Shown: positions 55,129-63,324 of the stretch, piece after piece
How the letters are laid out: each line of letters opens with the position of its first letter
Position numbering within the stretch: the stretch's first letter is position 1
DNA from: Cupriavidus alkaliphilus
Lineage (GTDB): Bacteria; Pseudomonadota; Gammaproteobacteria; Burkholderiales; Burkholderiaceae
Reading direction: 5' to 3'
Length of the DNA: 64,000 nt
Assembly: GCF_900094595.1 (NCBI RefSeq)
Contig: NZ_FMAD01000008.1
Location: forward strand, 62,001 to 126,000
Made by a program: the position numbers and the translations under genes
The notes under the pieces: generated by a model
What the model was told of the DNA's origin: nothing
The model's database searches: none
What the model saw: only the letters and a program-made list of their open reading frames with translations

Positions 55129-55157
55129 TTCGGTAGCCGCGGTGGGCTGTATATAAT
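55129..55157 (+). promoter_or_regulatory. Promoter for the ribbon-helix-helix gene
   Basis: Perfect -10 TATAAT at 55152-55157 with a weak -35 TTCGGT at 55129-55134 (spacer 17). About 50 bases before the ATG at 55208. Confidence 0.5.
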
Positions 55158-55207
55158 GCCCATCCAACCGCCGCCGCCATCACCGGCCCGGACCGCCGCA
55201 CATCCTC

Positions 55208-55402
55208 ATGGAATCCAAGACCGCCCGCCTGACCATCCTGATCGACCCGGTCAAGAAGAAGGCCTTTGAAACGCTGTGCGCCGCGCAGGACCTGACGCCG
55301 TCGCAGGTCGTGCGCCAGCTGATCCGCGATTACCTGGCGCAGCATGGCGTGGATTACGCCACCAAGCCCAGGCCCGCGGGCAGCACGCGCCAGAAGAAGT
55401 AG
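55208..55402 (+). CDS. Small ribbon-helix-helix (CopG-like) protein
   Basis: 64 residues. ARLTILIDPVKKKAFETLC gives the beta strand and first helix, and TPSQVVRQLIRDYLAQHG the second, of a ribbon-helix-helix DNA-binding fold; a basic tail follows. Could be a stand-alone regulator or an orphan antitoxin; no toxin-like gene lies beside it (the next gene, converging from the other strand, is a transporter). Confidence 0.75.
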   Translation: MESKTARLTILIDPVKKKAFETLCAAQDLTPSQVVRQLIRDYLAQHGVDYATKPRPAGSTRQKK

Positions 55403-55403
55403 C

Positions 55404-57089
55404 TCAGCGCGGGGCGTTGCCCGCGCCTGGTTCGTCACCGGCCAGCACGGCGCAGCGCTGCGCCGCCTGCGCCAGCGAATCCGCGTAGTTGTCCTCGCCC
55501 AGCGCCGCCAGCACGCCCGCGCGCGCCAGCTTTTCCCTGACCCGCGCGTTGGCTTCGGCCAGCACCACTGCGACGCCGCGCTTCTGCAACGTGACGATCA
55601 CCGCCTCGAGCGTCTGCAGGCCGGTCATGTCCATGAAGGGCACGCGGCCCAGGCGGATCAGCAGCACGCGCGGCTCGGTATGGGTCTGCACCAGCGCACG
55701 CTCGCATGCTTCGACCGCACCGAAGAAGAACGGGCCGTCGATGACATAGACCAGCACGCCCGGCGGCATCGGCGCCGCCGCGCCGGTGCCCGCATCGCCA
55801 AGCTCGCGCGCCACGGCCTCGGCGGCCTGCGGTGCCACCTCGACCGATGCCGACATGCGCCGCAGGAACTGCAGCATGGCCAGGATCACGCCGATATTGA
55901 CCGCCACCACCACGTCGGTCAGCACCGTCAGCGTAAAGGTGATCAGCAGGATCGCGACATCGGCGCGCGGCGCGCGCCGCACCATGCGCGCGAACTGGCG
56001 CATCTCGCTCATGTTGTACGCCACCACGAACAGGATCGCCGCCAGCGCGGCCAGCGGCACGCTGGCCGCGAGCGGCGCCAGGAACAGCAGCACCAGCACC
56101 AGCGTGAGCGCGTGCACCACGCCTGCGAGCGGGCTGTTGCCGCCGTTGCGGATATTGGTGGCGGTGCGCGCGATCGCGCCGGTGGCGGCAAACCCGCCGC
56201 ACAGCGGCGCCAGCACATTGGCGATGCCCTGTCCCACCAGTTCCTGGTTGGAGTCGTGCCGGGTGCCGGCCATGCCGTCGGCCACCACCGCCGACAGCAA
56301 GGACTCGATCGCGCCGAGCATGGCGATGGTGAAGGCGGGTCCGGCCAGCTCCAGCACCCGCGCCAGCGTGATGTCCGGCAAGGCCGGCACCGGCAGGCCG
56401 CGCGGCAGGCCGCCGAAGGCCGAGCCGATAGTGGCCACGCCGTCGAAACGGAACAGCGCCTGCGCCGCGGTGGCGGCCACCAGCGCCACCAGCGGCCCCG
56501 GCACGCGCCGCAGCCAGCGCACGCGGGGCGCGCCCACCACCAGCGCCAGGCTGCCCAGCGCCAGCGCGGTGGTAGCCGGGTGCGATTGCGGCAGGGCCTG
56601 CAGCAGGTGCCAGAGCTTTTCGTGGAAATGCGTCCCGGCCACCGGCGGCAGCCCGAAGAAGTCGCGCCACTGGCCGACAAAGATGATCACGCCAATGCCC
56701 GCGGTAAAGCCGACGATCACCGGCGCGGGAATGTAGCGGATCACGCTGCCCAGCCGGCTCAGCCCCATCGCCAGCAGGATCAGGCCCGCCATCAGCGTGG
56801 CGATCTGCAGGCCGTCGATGCCGTGGCGCGCCGTCACCGCGGACAGCACCACGATGAAGGCGCCGGTGGGCCCGGCGATCTGCAGCCGGCTGCCGCCGAA
56901 CAGCGACACCGCCAGCCCGGCGACGATGGCCGTGTACAGGCCCTGCTCCGGCTTGGCGCCCGAGGCTATCGCGAACGCCATCGCCAGCGGCAGCGCCACC
57001 ACCCCCACGATCACGCCCGACACCAGGTTCGGCAGCCAGTTGCCGCGGCGGAACAATCCGGCCAGCCAAGCTTCGCGCAGCGCAATCAT
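55404..57089 (-). CDS. SulP-family anion transporter with STAS domain
   Basis: 561 residues: about twelve membrane helices (about 20-420) with GLYTAIVAGLAVSLFGGSRLQIAGPTGAF, the family signature, and a C-terminal STAS domain (about 445-550, VLVYVIDGPFFFGA ... MDMTGLQTLE). Carries sulfate, bicarbonate or dicarboxylates; substrate not determinable here. ATG 57089 (MIALREAWLAG) has GAAGGGA upstream; the frame stays open another 45 codons without homology. Confidence 0.92.
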   Translation of the reverse strand: MIALREAWLAGLFRRGNWLPNLVSGVIVGVVALPLAMAFAIASGAKPEQGLYTAIVAGLAVSLFGGSRLQIAGPTGAFIVVLSAVTARHGIDGLQIATLMAGLILLAMGLSRLGSVIRYIPAPVIVGFTAGIGVIIFVGQWRDFFGLPPVAGTHFHEKLWHLLQALPQSHPATTALALGSLALVVGAPRVRWLRRVPGPLVALVAATAAQALFRFDGVATIGSAFGGLPRGLPVPALPDITLARVLELAGPAFTIAMLGAIESLLSAVVADGMAGTRHDSNQELVGQGIANVLAPLCGGFAATGAIARTATNIRNGGNSPLAGVVHALTLVLVLLFLAPLAASVPLAALAAILFVVAYNMSEMRQFARMVRRAPRADVAILLITFTLTVLTDVVVAVNIGVILAMLQFLRRMSASVEVAPQAAEAVARELGDAGTGAAAPMPPGVLVYVIDGPFFFGAVEACERALVQTHTEPRVLLIRLGRVPFMDMTGLQTLEAVIVTLQKRGVAVVLAEANARVREKLARAGVLAALGEDNYADSLAQAAQRCAVLAGDEPGAGNAPR

Positions 57090-57305
57090 GCGTCGGTCCC
57101 TTCCATCGGTGCGGGGGTAAAGGTGCATCGGATGATAACAGGATGTTAATGTTTGCCCGCGCCCCCGGCTGTGGATCGCGGCAGCGCCGCGCTGGCCCGG
57201 TGTCCTGTTCCTTATGGCGCGCAATTCCTATACTGGATTGGCTCGCCCGCCGGTGCGCGGACGCGCCAGGCTGGCGCGGCATCTCTCTGCAAGCGGAGGC
57301 TCATC

Positions 57306-57743
57306 ATGTACAGGCACCTGCTAGTACCGACCGACGGCTCCGCGCGCGCCGATGCCATGGTGGACCGCGCGATGGCATTCGCCAGCCGCATCGGCGCCCG
57401 CGTGACCGGGCTGCATGTGCTTCCCGAGTACCACGTGCTGACCTACCGGCTCACCAGCCTGCAAGACCCCAAGAGCAACTTCGCGGCCGAAGCCGCGCGC
57501 CACGCCGACACCTTCCTCGCCGCGCTCAGCCACACCGCGACGCAGGCCGGCGTGCCTTGCGAGACCATCACCGCCACCGACGACCATCCCTGGCAGGCCA
57601 TCATCGCGTGCGCGCAGCAGCGCGAGTGCGACCTGATCGTGATGTCGTCGCATGGCAAGCGCGGGCTGCAGGCCCTGCTGATCGGCAGCGAGACACACAA
57701 GGTGCTGACCCACAGCACGATCCCGGTGCTGGTGTTCCGCTAG
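57306..57743 (+). CDS. Universal stress protein UspA family
   Basis: 145 residues, one Usp domain. MYRHLLVPTDGSARADAMVDRAM and the nucleotide motif SSHGKRGLQALLIGSET (G-2x-G-9x-G-S type) indicate the ATP-binding class. GGAGG lies nine bases before ATG 57306. A -10-like TATACT is at 57229-57234. Followed after about 100 bases by the peroxiredoxin gene, so both may respond to stress. Confidence 0.93.
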   Translation: MYRHLLVPTDGSARADAMVDRAMAFASRIGARVTGLHVLPEYHVLTYRLTSLQDPKSNFAAEAARHADTFLAALSHTATQAGVPCETITATDDHPWQAIIACAQQRECDLIVMSSHGKRGLQALLIGSETHKVLTHSTIPVLVFR

Positions 57744-57846
57744 CGGCGGACCGGGCGATGGCGGGACAGAGGGACAGCCGGGATAGCGGGCAAGCGTGCG
57801 CGGCAACGCGCGATTCCAAACCAAGCCAACTGCAAGGAGCGCAACC

Positions 57847-58503
57847 ATGGCGATTCGACTGGGCGAGCAAGCCCCTGATTTCACCGCCGAGACCACGGAA
57901 GGCCAGATCAATTTCCATGAGTGGATCGGCGACGGCTGGGCCATCCTGTTCTCGCATCCCAAGGACTTCACGCCGGTGTGCACCACCGAGCTGGGCTACA
58001 TGGCCCGGCTCAAGCCCGAGTTCGACAAGCGCAATACCAAGATCATCGGACTGAGCATCGATCCGGTGGGCGACCACCAGCGCTGGGTCAAGGACATCGA
58101 GGAAACGCAGGGCTGTACCGTCAACTATCCGATGATCGGCGATGCCGACCTGAAGGTTGCCAAGCTCTACGACATGATCCACCCCGAGGCCAGCGGCAGC
58201 GGGCCGCGCACCGCGGTGGACAACGCCACCATCCGCTCGGTGTTCATCATCGGCCCGGACAAGAAGGTGAAGGCGATGCTGGTGTACCCGATGAGCGCGG
58301 GACGCAATTTCGACGAGGTGCTGCGGCTGCTGGATTCGCTGCAGCTCAACGCGAAGCACACCGTGGCCACGCCGGTGAACTGGAAGCCGGGCGAGGACGT
58401 CATCATCCCGACCTCGGTCTCGGACGAGGAAGCCAACAAGAAATACCCGCAGGGCTTCAAGACGCACAAGCCCTACCTGCGCACGGTGGCACAGCCCAAG
58501 TAG
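57847..58503 (+). CDS. 1-Cys peroxiredoxin (Prx6-like)
   Basis: 218 residues. Peroxidatic C45 in SHPKDFTPVCTTELG; a second Cys, C90, is not at a resolving position for 2-Cys enzymes. The C-terminal domain (WKPGEDVIIPTSVSDEEANKKYPQGF) is that of the Prx6/1-Cys group, which reduces hydrogen and organic peroxides. AAGGAG stands before ATG 57847. Confidence 0.95.
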   Translation: MAIRLGEQAPDFTAETTEGQINFHEWIGDGWAILFSHPKDFTPVCTTELGYMARLKPEFDKRNTKIIGLSIDPVGDHQRWVKDIEETQGCTVNYPMIGDADLKVAKLYDMIHPEASGSGPRTAVDNATIRSVFIIGPDKKVKAMLVYPMSAGRNFDEVLRLLDSLQLNAKHTVATPVNWKPGEDVIIPTSVSDEEANKKYPQGFKTHKPYLRTVAQPK

Positions 58504-58843
58504 CGCAACGGCGAAGGACGGGCGCGGACAGGGAGAGGGGAGAGCGAGGAGCGGCGGCGCCAGGGAGCGCGGCGGCGCGGAAGCCCGCGCCAGGCCGCGG
58601 TCGGGGCTTCCCGGCCGGCATCGCGTGATGCCGGCCGGGAGCGCACCGGCGGGCCCGACTTGTCCACAGGAAATATCCACAGGATCAGTGGATATCCCCC
58701 CTCTTGACAACCGCAAAGGGCGCGCCCGCGCTGGAACGCGCTGGAGTGCCCGTTTTATAGGCAACCGACCGGCGTACGGGAATGGTTGCGGGCGCTTGCA
58801 TTTTGTGCCTGCCGTCTGTACCCGCGGCGGCGTGCTTGACGAG
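58504..58843. other. Convergent intergenic region with hairpin and DnaA-box-like motifs
   Basis: 340 bases between the peroxiredoxin and cheV-type genes. Contains a 14-bp perfect hairpin (58609-58640), then TTGTCCACA (58660) and ATATCCACA (58673), each one base off the DnaA box TTATCCACA, and an inverted repeat ATATCCAC/GTGGATAT (58673-58680, 58688-58695). TTGACA at 58704 has no good -10. No gene is evident. Confidence 0.5.
58609..58640 (+). terminator. 14-bp perfect hairpin after the peroxiredoxin gene
   Basis: TCCCGGCCGGCATC / GATGCCGGCCGGGA with a 4-base loop GCGT. Very stable but without a T-run on either strand, so it may end transcripts weakly or protect the 3' end. Confidence 0.5.
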
Positions 58844-59827
58844 TCAGCACCGCGGGGTCAGCACCGCGCGGATGGTGTCGGCAAGTTCCTTGGCGACAAA
58901 CTTGGCCACATAGGCGTCGGCGCCCACCTTGCGCACATGTTCTTCGCTGGCCTCGCCCGACAGTGACGAGTGAATCACCACCGGCAGCGATTTCAGCCGG
59001 CTGTCGGCCTTGATCTTGCGGGTCAGCGTAAAGCCGTCCATCTCGGGCATTTCCAGGTCGGTCAGGACCAGCGCGACGTCGTCCTGCACCGATCGGCCAT
59101 GGCTGGCGGCCTCGGCCGCGATACGGTCGAGCAGTTCCCAGGCCTCCTTGCCCGACTTGGTCATCACCACCGGCGCGCCCAGCGCCTTCAGGCCCTGCTC
59201 GATCAGCCCGCGCGCCAGCGCGGAGTCGTCGGCGGCGATCACTTTGGCGCCGGGGCGCAAGTGCAGCTGCGGACCGACCTCGCCCGGATCCACGTCAGGC
59301 TGGCGCGTCGGCAGCACGTCGCGCAGGATCTGCTCGACGTCGAGCACCTGCACCAGGCGCGCCCCTTCGGCACCGCCCTCGGCCCCGTCCGCGCCGCCTT
59401 CCAGCTTGGCGATGCTGGTCACATGGCCGGTGCGCACGCTGGCCTCGGCCGAATGCACCTGGTTCCATTCCAGCCGCACGATTTCCTCGACGGCTTCGAC
59501 CGCAAAGCCCTGGGTCGAGCGGGCGTATTCGGTGACCAGCAGGATGCCCAGGCCGCCGCGCGGCTTGCAGCCGACCAGCCGCGGCAGGTCGATCACCGGG
59601 ATCACCTGGCCGCGGATGTCAGCCATGCCCAGGATCGACGGGTCGGCGCCGACCACGGTCGTCACCGGGGGCATCACCAGGATCTCGCGCACCTTGAAGA
59701 CGTTGATGCCGAACAGCTCCGACTGGCCGGAATGTTCCGCCTCGCCGAGCCGGAACAGCAGCAGCTCGAACTGGTTGTTGTTGGTGAGGTTAGTCCGTTC
59801 GTCGATGTCCCTCATGGAACTGCTCAT
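58844..59827 (-). CDS. CheV-type chemotaxis adaptor (CheW-REC)
   Basis: 327 residues: an N-terminal CheW-like domain (about 18-180, ELFGINVFKVREIL ... GQVIPVIDL) and a C-terminal receiver domain (about 200-325) with phospho-acceptor Asp in VLTDLEMPEMDGF. CheV couples receptors to CheA and adapts by phosphorylation. It contains a low-complexity EGGADGAEGGAEGA segment. No other che gene is near, so it is an orphan. Confidence 0.93.
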   Translation of the reverse strand: MSSSMRDIDERTNLTNNNQFELLLFRLGEAEHSGQSELFGINVFKVREILVMPPVTTVVGADPSILGMADIRGQVIPVIDLPRLVGCKPRGGLGILLVTEYARSTQGFAVEAVEEIVRLEWNQVHSAEASVRTGHVTSIAKLEGGADGAEGGAEGARLVQVLDVEQILRDVLPTRQPDVDPGEVGPQLHLRPGAKVIAADDSALARGLIEQGLKALGAPVVMTKSGKEAWELLDRIAAEAASHGRSVQDDVALVLTDLEMPEMDGFTLTRKIKADSRLKSLPVVIHSSLSGEASEEHVRKVGADAYVAKFVAKELADTIRAVLTPRC

Positions 59828-59968
59828 GCGTCGCTCCCGTGCCGTGCTTGTGGTGTGTTGCCGCCATCGTTGTCATCTGCCTGCGGCCGCGGCGGATGGC
59901 GCACGGCAGGGTTCATGACTGGATATCGGCCGGGGGCACGGGGAGTTGAGCGGCGCCGCGGCCGGGGG

Positions 59969-60229
59969 CTAGCCCCCGGCCAGTGCCTGCAGGATATGGA
60001 CCTCGTCGGTCTCCTGCAGCGGCGCATCGAGGCGCATCAGCTGGGTGCGGTTGACGAAGACGCGGATATACGGGCGCAGCTTGCCCTGCTCGTCGACGAT
60101 GCGAAAACGCATGCCGGGAAACTGGCGCTCGAGGTCGTCGAGCAGCTCGGCAATGCTGGCACCGCGGGCCTCGACATATTCGCGCTGTCCGGTATAGGAG
60201 AACAGCGGCGTCGCGATACGGACCTGCAT
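59969..60229 (-). CDS. MoaD/ThiS-like ubiquitin-fold protein
   Basis: 86 residues from ATG 60229, with GAGGA before it. Beta-grasp pattern MQVRIATPLFSYTGQREYVEARGASIAELLDDLERQFPG, ending in Gly-Gly (ILQALAGG), the tail that is adenylated and thiocarboxylated in sulfur carriers. No moaE, thiG or E1-like activating enzyme is nearby. 28 bases after the BNR-repeat gene on the same strand, so probably co-transcribed with it. Confidence 0.85.
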   Translation of the reverse strand: MQVRIATPLFSYTGQREYVEARGASIAELLDDLERQFPGMRFRIVDEQGKLRPYIRVFVNRTQLMRLDAPLQETDEVHILQALAGG

Positions 60230-60257
60230 GGGAAATCCTCCGGCGCGGCAGCAGCGA

Positions 60258-61430
60258 TCAGGCCGGACGCGCCACGCTGACCGCGTAGATCTGCGGCAGG
60301 TTGCGGGCGATGCATTGCCAGGCCTCGCCTTCATCGGCGCTGGCCCACAGCTCGCCGCCGGTGGTGCCGAAGTACACGCCCACCGGTGCGTGGCCGTCGG
60401 TTGCCATGGCCTGCCGCTTGACCGTGAACCAGCCCTGTTCGGCGGGCAGGCCGCGGTCCTGCCGCTGCCAGGTCTCGCCGCCGTCGCGCGTGACATAGGC
60501 GGCGGGCCGGCCGCCCGGGCTGACGCGCGGCCACACATCGCTGCCATCCATCGGGAACACCCACACCGTGCGCGGGTCGCGCCGGTGCGCCACGATCGGG
60601 AAGCCGATGTCGCCGACTTCGGCCGGCATCGCCTCGCCGATGCGCTTCCACACGCCTTCGCGGCGGTCCATCCGGTAGATGCCGCAATGGTTCTGCTGGT
60701 ACAGGATGTCGGGGTTGGCAGGATGCTGCAGCATGCAGTGCGGGTCCTGGCCGTATTCCGGGTTGGGATCGGGCAGGAAGTTGGCGATGCTGCCGCGGTT
60801 CAGCGGCTTCCAGTCGGCGCCGGCGTCGGTGCTCTCGAACACGCCGCCGCTGGACATGCCGATATACAGGTGGCGCGCATCGCGCGGGTCGACCAGCACG
60901 GAATGCAGCTTGGGACCGTCGGGGGTGCCGTCCTGCTCGCCGCCGGTCCAGCTGCGCCACATCGGATGGTCATTGAAGCCGGACACCGGCTCCCAGGTCG
61001 CGCCATGGTCGGCACTGCGGAACAGCCCCTGCGGCGAGGTGCCGGCGTACCAGGTGCCGGGTTCGCTGGCATGGCCGGGGGTGAGCCAGAACACGTGGTC
61101 GACGACGCGGCCGGTCTCGCCCTCGGGCACCTTGTCGAAGGCGGGCGGGCGCGCCGCCTCGGTCCAGTTGCGGCCGCCGTCGGTGGAGCGGAACACGGTC
61201 GGCCCCAGGTGGCCGGTGCGCGCCGCCATCAGCACGCGCGACGGGTCGCGCGGGTCCTGCACGATATGGTGGATGGTATGGCCGAGGAAGGTCGGGCCGT
61301 CGATTTGCCAGCTGCGGCGCGCGGGGTCGCTGGTCAGGAACCAGGCGCCCTTGGTGGTGGCCACCAGCAGGCGGACCGGGCCGGTATCCGCGCCGTGGCC
61401 AGCAGATTCAGGAATGGGGGAAGTCGTCAT
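60258..61430 (-). CDS. BNR/Asp-box repeat protein (sialidase-like propeller)
   Basis: 390 residues from ATG 61430, preceded by AGGAG. Five Asp boxes of the form SxDxGxxW/TW are visible (STDGGRNW, SADHGATW, STDAGADW, TRDGGETW, SADEGEAW), showing a beta-propeller. No signal peptide from this start, so probably cytoplasmic, unlike true sialidases; catalytic Arg triad and Tyr are not identifiable by eye. Function unknown. Coupled to the MoaD-like gene downstream. Confidence 0.82.
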   Translation of the reverse strand: MTTSPIPESAGHGADTGPVRLLVATTKGAWFLTSDPARRSWQIDGPTFLGHTIHHIVQDPRDPSRVLMAARTGHLGPTVFRSTDGGRNWTEAARPPAFDKVPEGETGRVVDHVFWLTPGHASEPGTWYAGTSPQGLFRSADHGATWEPVSGFNDHPMWRSWTGGEQDGTPDGPKLHSVLVDPRDARHLYIGMSSGGVFESTDAGADWKPLNRGSIANFLPDPNPEYGQDPHCMLQHPANPDILYQQNHCGIYRMDRREGVWKRIGEAMPAEVGDIGFPIVAHRRDPRTVWVFPMDGSDVWPRVSPGGRPAAYVTRDGGETWQRQDRGLPAEQGWFTVKRQAMATDGHAPVGVYFGTTGGELWASADEGEAWQCIARNLPQIYAVSVARPA

Positions 61431-61916
61431 CTTGGCTCCTGCAAGAAGGCCGGTGAACGATGTTTCCGAGTCTAGTACATGTAGACAGTGTTCACAATGA
61501 ACGATCACGACGGCCCGTGCCAGCCCCCTTGCACGCGCCCGCGGGCAACAGAAGTAGAACGGAGTTCACTGCCGAAGCCCGCAACTTGGCTGGACATTAC
61601 CGATAAAGTGTGGCATAAGCAATGTTCCTTCGCACCCTTGCGCCCCCAGCCTCCATGCCTTGCTTCGCCCGTTTCGCCACCCTGAACCGCCCGGCCCAGC
61701 CGGCGGCAGGCGCGCGCGTGCGCACCGCGCGGCAAGGCTTTGCCCTTGGCCTGGCCAGGCTCTTCCCCGCCTGCAACCAGGTCCGTCGCGCCGTGCTTTT
61801 CCTGGCCGTGCGGGCAGTTCGGGGCGCCACCCTCCAGCCCTGAGCTTTCCCGCACGGCCCATGTCGCGGATGCCATCCGGCACCCGCTCGATCATGCAGC
61901 CAGGAGAAAGCCAGAC
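61431..61916. other. Intergenic region upstream of the BNR gene and a small membrane peptide
   Basis: 486 bases, divergent. Near the BNR start an imperfect palindrome GTCTA-GTACATG-TAGAC (61470-61486) could be an operator. Open frames between 61566 and 61923 on both strands overlap one another and have no ribosome sites or protein pattern. Nothing else is seen. Confidence 0.4.
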
Positions 61917-61991
61917 ATGTCACCGCTCTACCGCCATACCTTCTGCGCCATGGTGGCGCTCGCCGCCCTCTACCTGCTCCTCAATTCCTGA
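61917..61991 (+). CDS. 24-residue small membrane peptide
   Basis: MSPLYRHTFCAMVALAALYL then LLNS: a short basic start and one hydrophobic helix (about 9-22). CAGGAGAAAG lies nine bases before the ATG, stronger than at most genes here. It ends 17 bases before the next gene, which has its own GGGAGA, so the two may be one operon. Too short for standard gene finders; family unknown. Confidence 0.5.
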   Translation: MSPLYRHTFCAMVALAALYLLLNS

Positions 61992-62008
61992 GCGGGTGGG
62001 AGACTGCC

Positions 62009-62632
62009 ATGGCGAATTTTCATGCCCCGCGCCTGCCGGTGCCGGCGCTGCCGCGCGCGCTCGAACTGCGCATCGACGTTGACCTGGCACCCGCCGAGAT
62101 CGAGCGCGAACTCGACGCCCTGCACGGCCGCATCGGCCGGCCGGGCGACCGCCTCCATGCGATGCCTGCCCTGCCGGCAGGCGCGCCCGGCCTGCGCCTG
62201 CGCTACCGCGAGGCGGACGGCGAGTACTACGTGTATGTGGAGGACGTGATGCAGCGCCGGCTGGCCGGTTATACCGTCTTCAACCGGCTGATCGAGGTCG
62301 GCCGCCGGGCCGATCCGTGGGTGCGGGCGCCGCATAGCAAGTTTGCGCCCGCTTACCAGCGCCGCGGCCTGGCCCGGGCGCTCTATCGCTGGGCGCTGGA
62401 CGGCGGGCTATGCCTTCTGAGCGGCGCGCGGCAATCGGCCGGCGCCCACGCGCTATGGCTGGCGCTGGCCCCCGACTACGCCATGGGCTATGTCGATTTG
62501 CGCAGCAAGACGCTGACGTGGCTCGGCGAAGCCGTCGATGCCGCCACGCGCGATGGGCTGCATACGCGGATGCTGCTGCTCGGCCGCGGCTGGACGCTGG
62601 AGGCGTTCATGGCCCGCACCGGCATGTACTGA
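62009..62632 (+). CDS. Hypothetical protein, GNAT-like acetyltransferase fold
   Basis: 207 residues, soluble. The middle (about 75-130) resembles a GNAT domain: YYVYVEDVMQRRLAGYTVFNRL and YQRRGLARALYRWAL, the latter matching the Q/RxxGxG/A acetyl-CoA loop. The ends have no recognised pattern. Acetylation of a small molecule or protein is possible but not shown. ATG 62009 has GGGAGA upstream. Confidence 0.65.
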   Translation: MANFHAPRLPVPALPRALELRIDVDLAPAEIERELDALHGRIGRPGDRLHAMPALPAGAPGLRLRYREADGEYYVYVEDVMQRRLAGYTVFNRLIEVGRRADPWVRAPHSKFAPAYQRRGLARALYRWALDGGLCLLSGARQSAGAHALWLALAPDYAMGYVDLRSKTLTWLGEAVDAATRDGLHTRMLLLGRGWTLEAFMARTGMY

Positions 62633-62647
62633 CGCAGCGCGGTTGGC

Positions 62648-62857
62648 TTACAGCCAGCGGATCGGCGCGGCCTCGCGGGCATTGGCCGCGTACAGCGTCC
62701 AGCCCTGCGCAAAGTAAGCGCGCACGCGCGCGGCCAGCGACTGGCCGCCGCCCATGCGGGCGTAATAGGCGACATCGCGCGTCGGCTGCGCCGCCACGGG
62801 CTGCGAGGCCTTCGGCTGTGCGGGCTGGCGATAGAGGGTGTCGGCGAGTGCTTGCAT
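62648..62857 (-). CDS. Small hypothetical protein
   Basis: 69 residues from ATG 62857, with GGAAAA before it. Ala/Gln-rich N-terminal half, then YYARMGGGQSLAARVRAYFAQGWTLYAANAREA, likely helical. No membrane segment. A minus-strand -10-like TATACT is at 62962-62957. Convergent with the GNAT-like gene. Family not recognised. Confidence 0.6.
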   Translation of the reverse strand: MQALADTLYRQPAQPKASQPVAAQPTRDVAYYARMGGGQSLAARVRAYFAQGWTLYAANAREAAPIRWL

Positions 62858-63324
62858 GGCGATTTTCCTTTTTCGGTCGGAAACAGGTTTAGTGTCTCGT
62901 GAAGCACTTCTGGCCGGGATTCGGCCTGGGTCGCGAGACGATTCAGGGTTATCCCTAGTATAGAGAAGTCGACCGCCGGGCATCCGGGTCATTCCCTATA
63001 GGCCGTATATGCATCGCCTGATAACGGCAGCCGCCGAAAACGCCACCTGCAGCGGCCGCGACATCTGGAGATACCCATGCATCACATTCGATATTCTCCG
63101 TCGCACATGCCGCGCATTGAGCGTCGGTGATGATGGCACGCGCCGCCTCACCTAGCCTTCAGCCTTGCCCGGATCACGCCCACAGAAGGCACCGACAAGC
63201 GGCACACCGATAACAGCGGGGTTGGCCAGGATTTCCGCCTCCAGCCCAGACCAGAACCACGTGAGACCGCCTGACGACGTTCCGCACGACGGACGTTGCA
63301 GCGCCCGCAAGGAGACAGCTCATC
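62858..63324. other. Intergenic region upstream of the purine permease
   Basis: 467 bases, divergent between the small gene and the permease gene. TATACT on the minus strand at 62957-62962 may serve the small gene. Purine permeases often follow a purine riboswitch in other phyla, but no matching fold was seen. No gene is supported. Confidence 0.4.

Noticed and set aside
55208..55402. Toxin-antitoxin pair including the ribbon-helix-helix protein
   Set aside because: No toxin-sized gene on the same strand before or after it; the neighbour is a converging SulP transporter.
61622..61843. 73-codon plus-strand frame
   Set aside because: Overlaps equally long frames on both strands, no ribosome site, no recognisable pattern.
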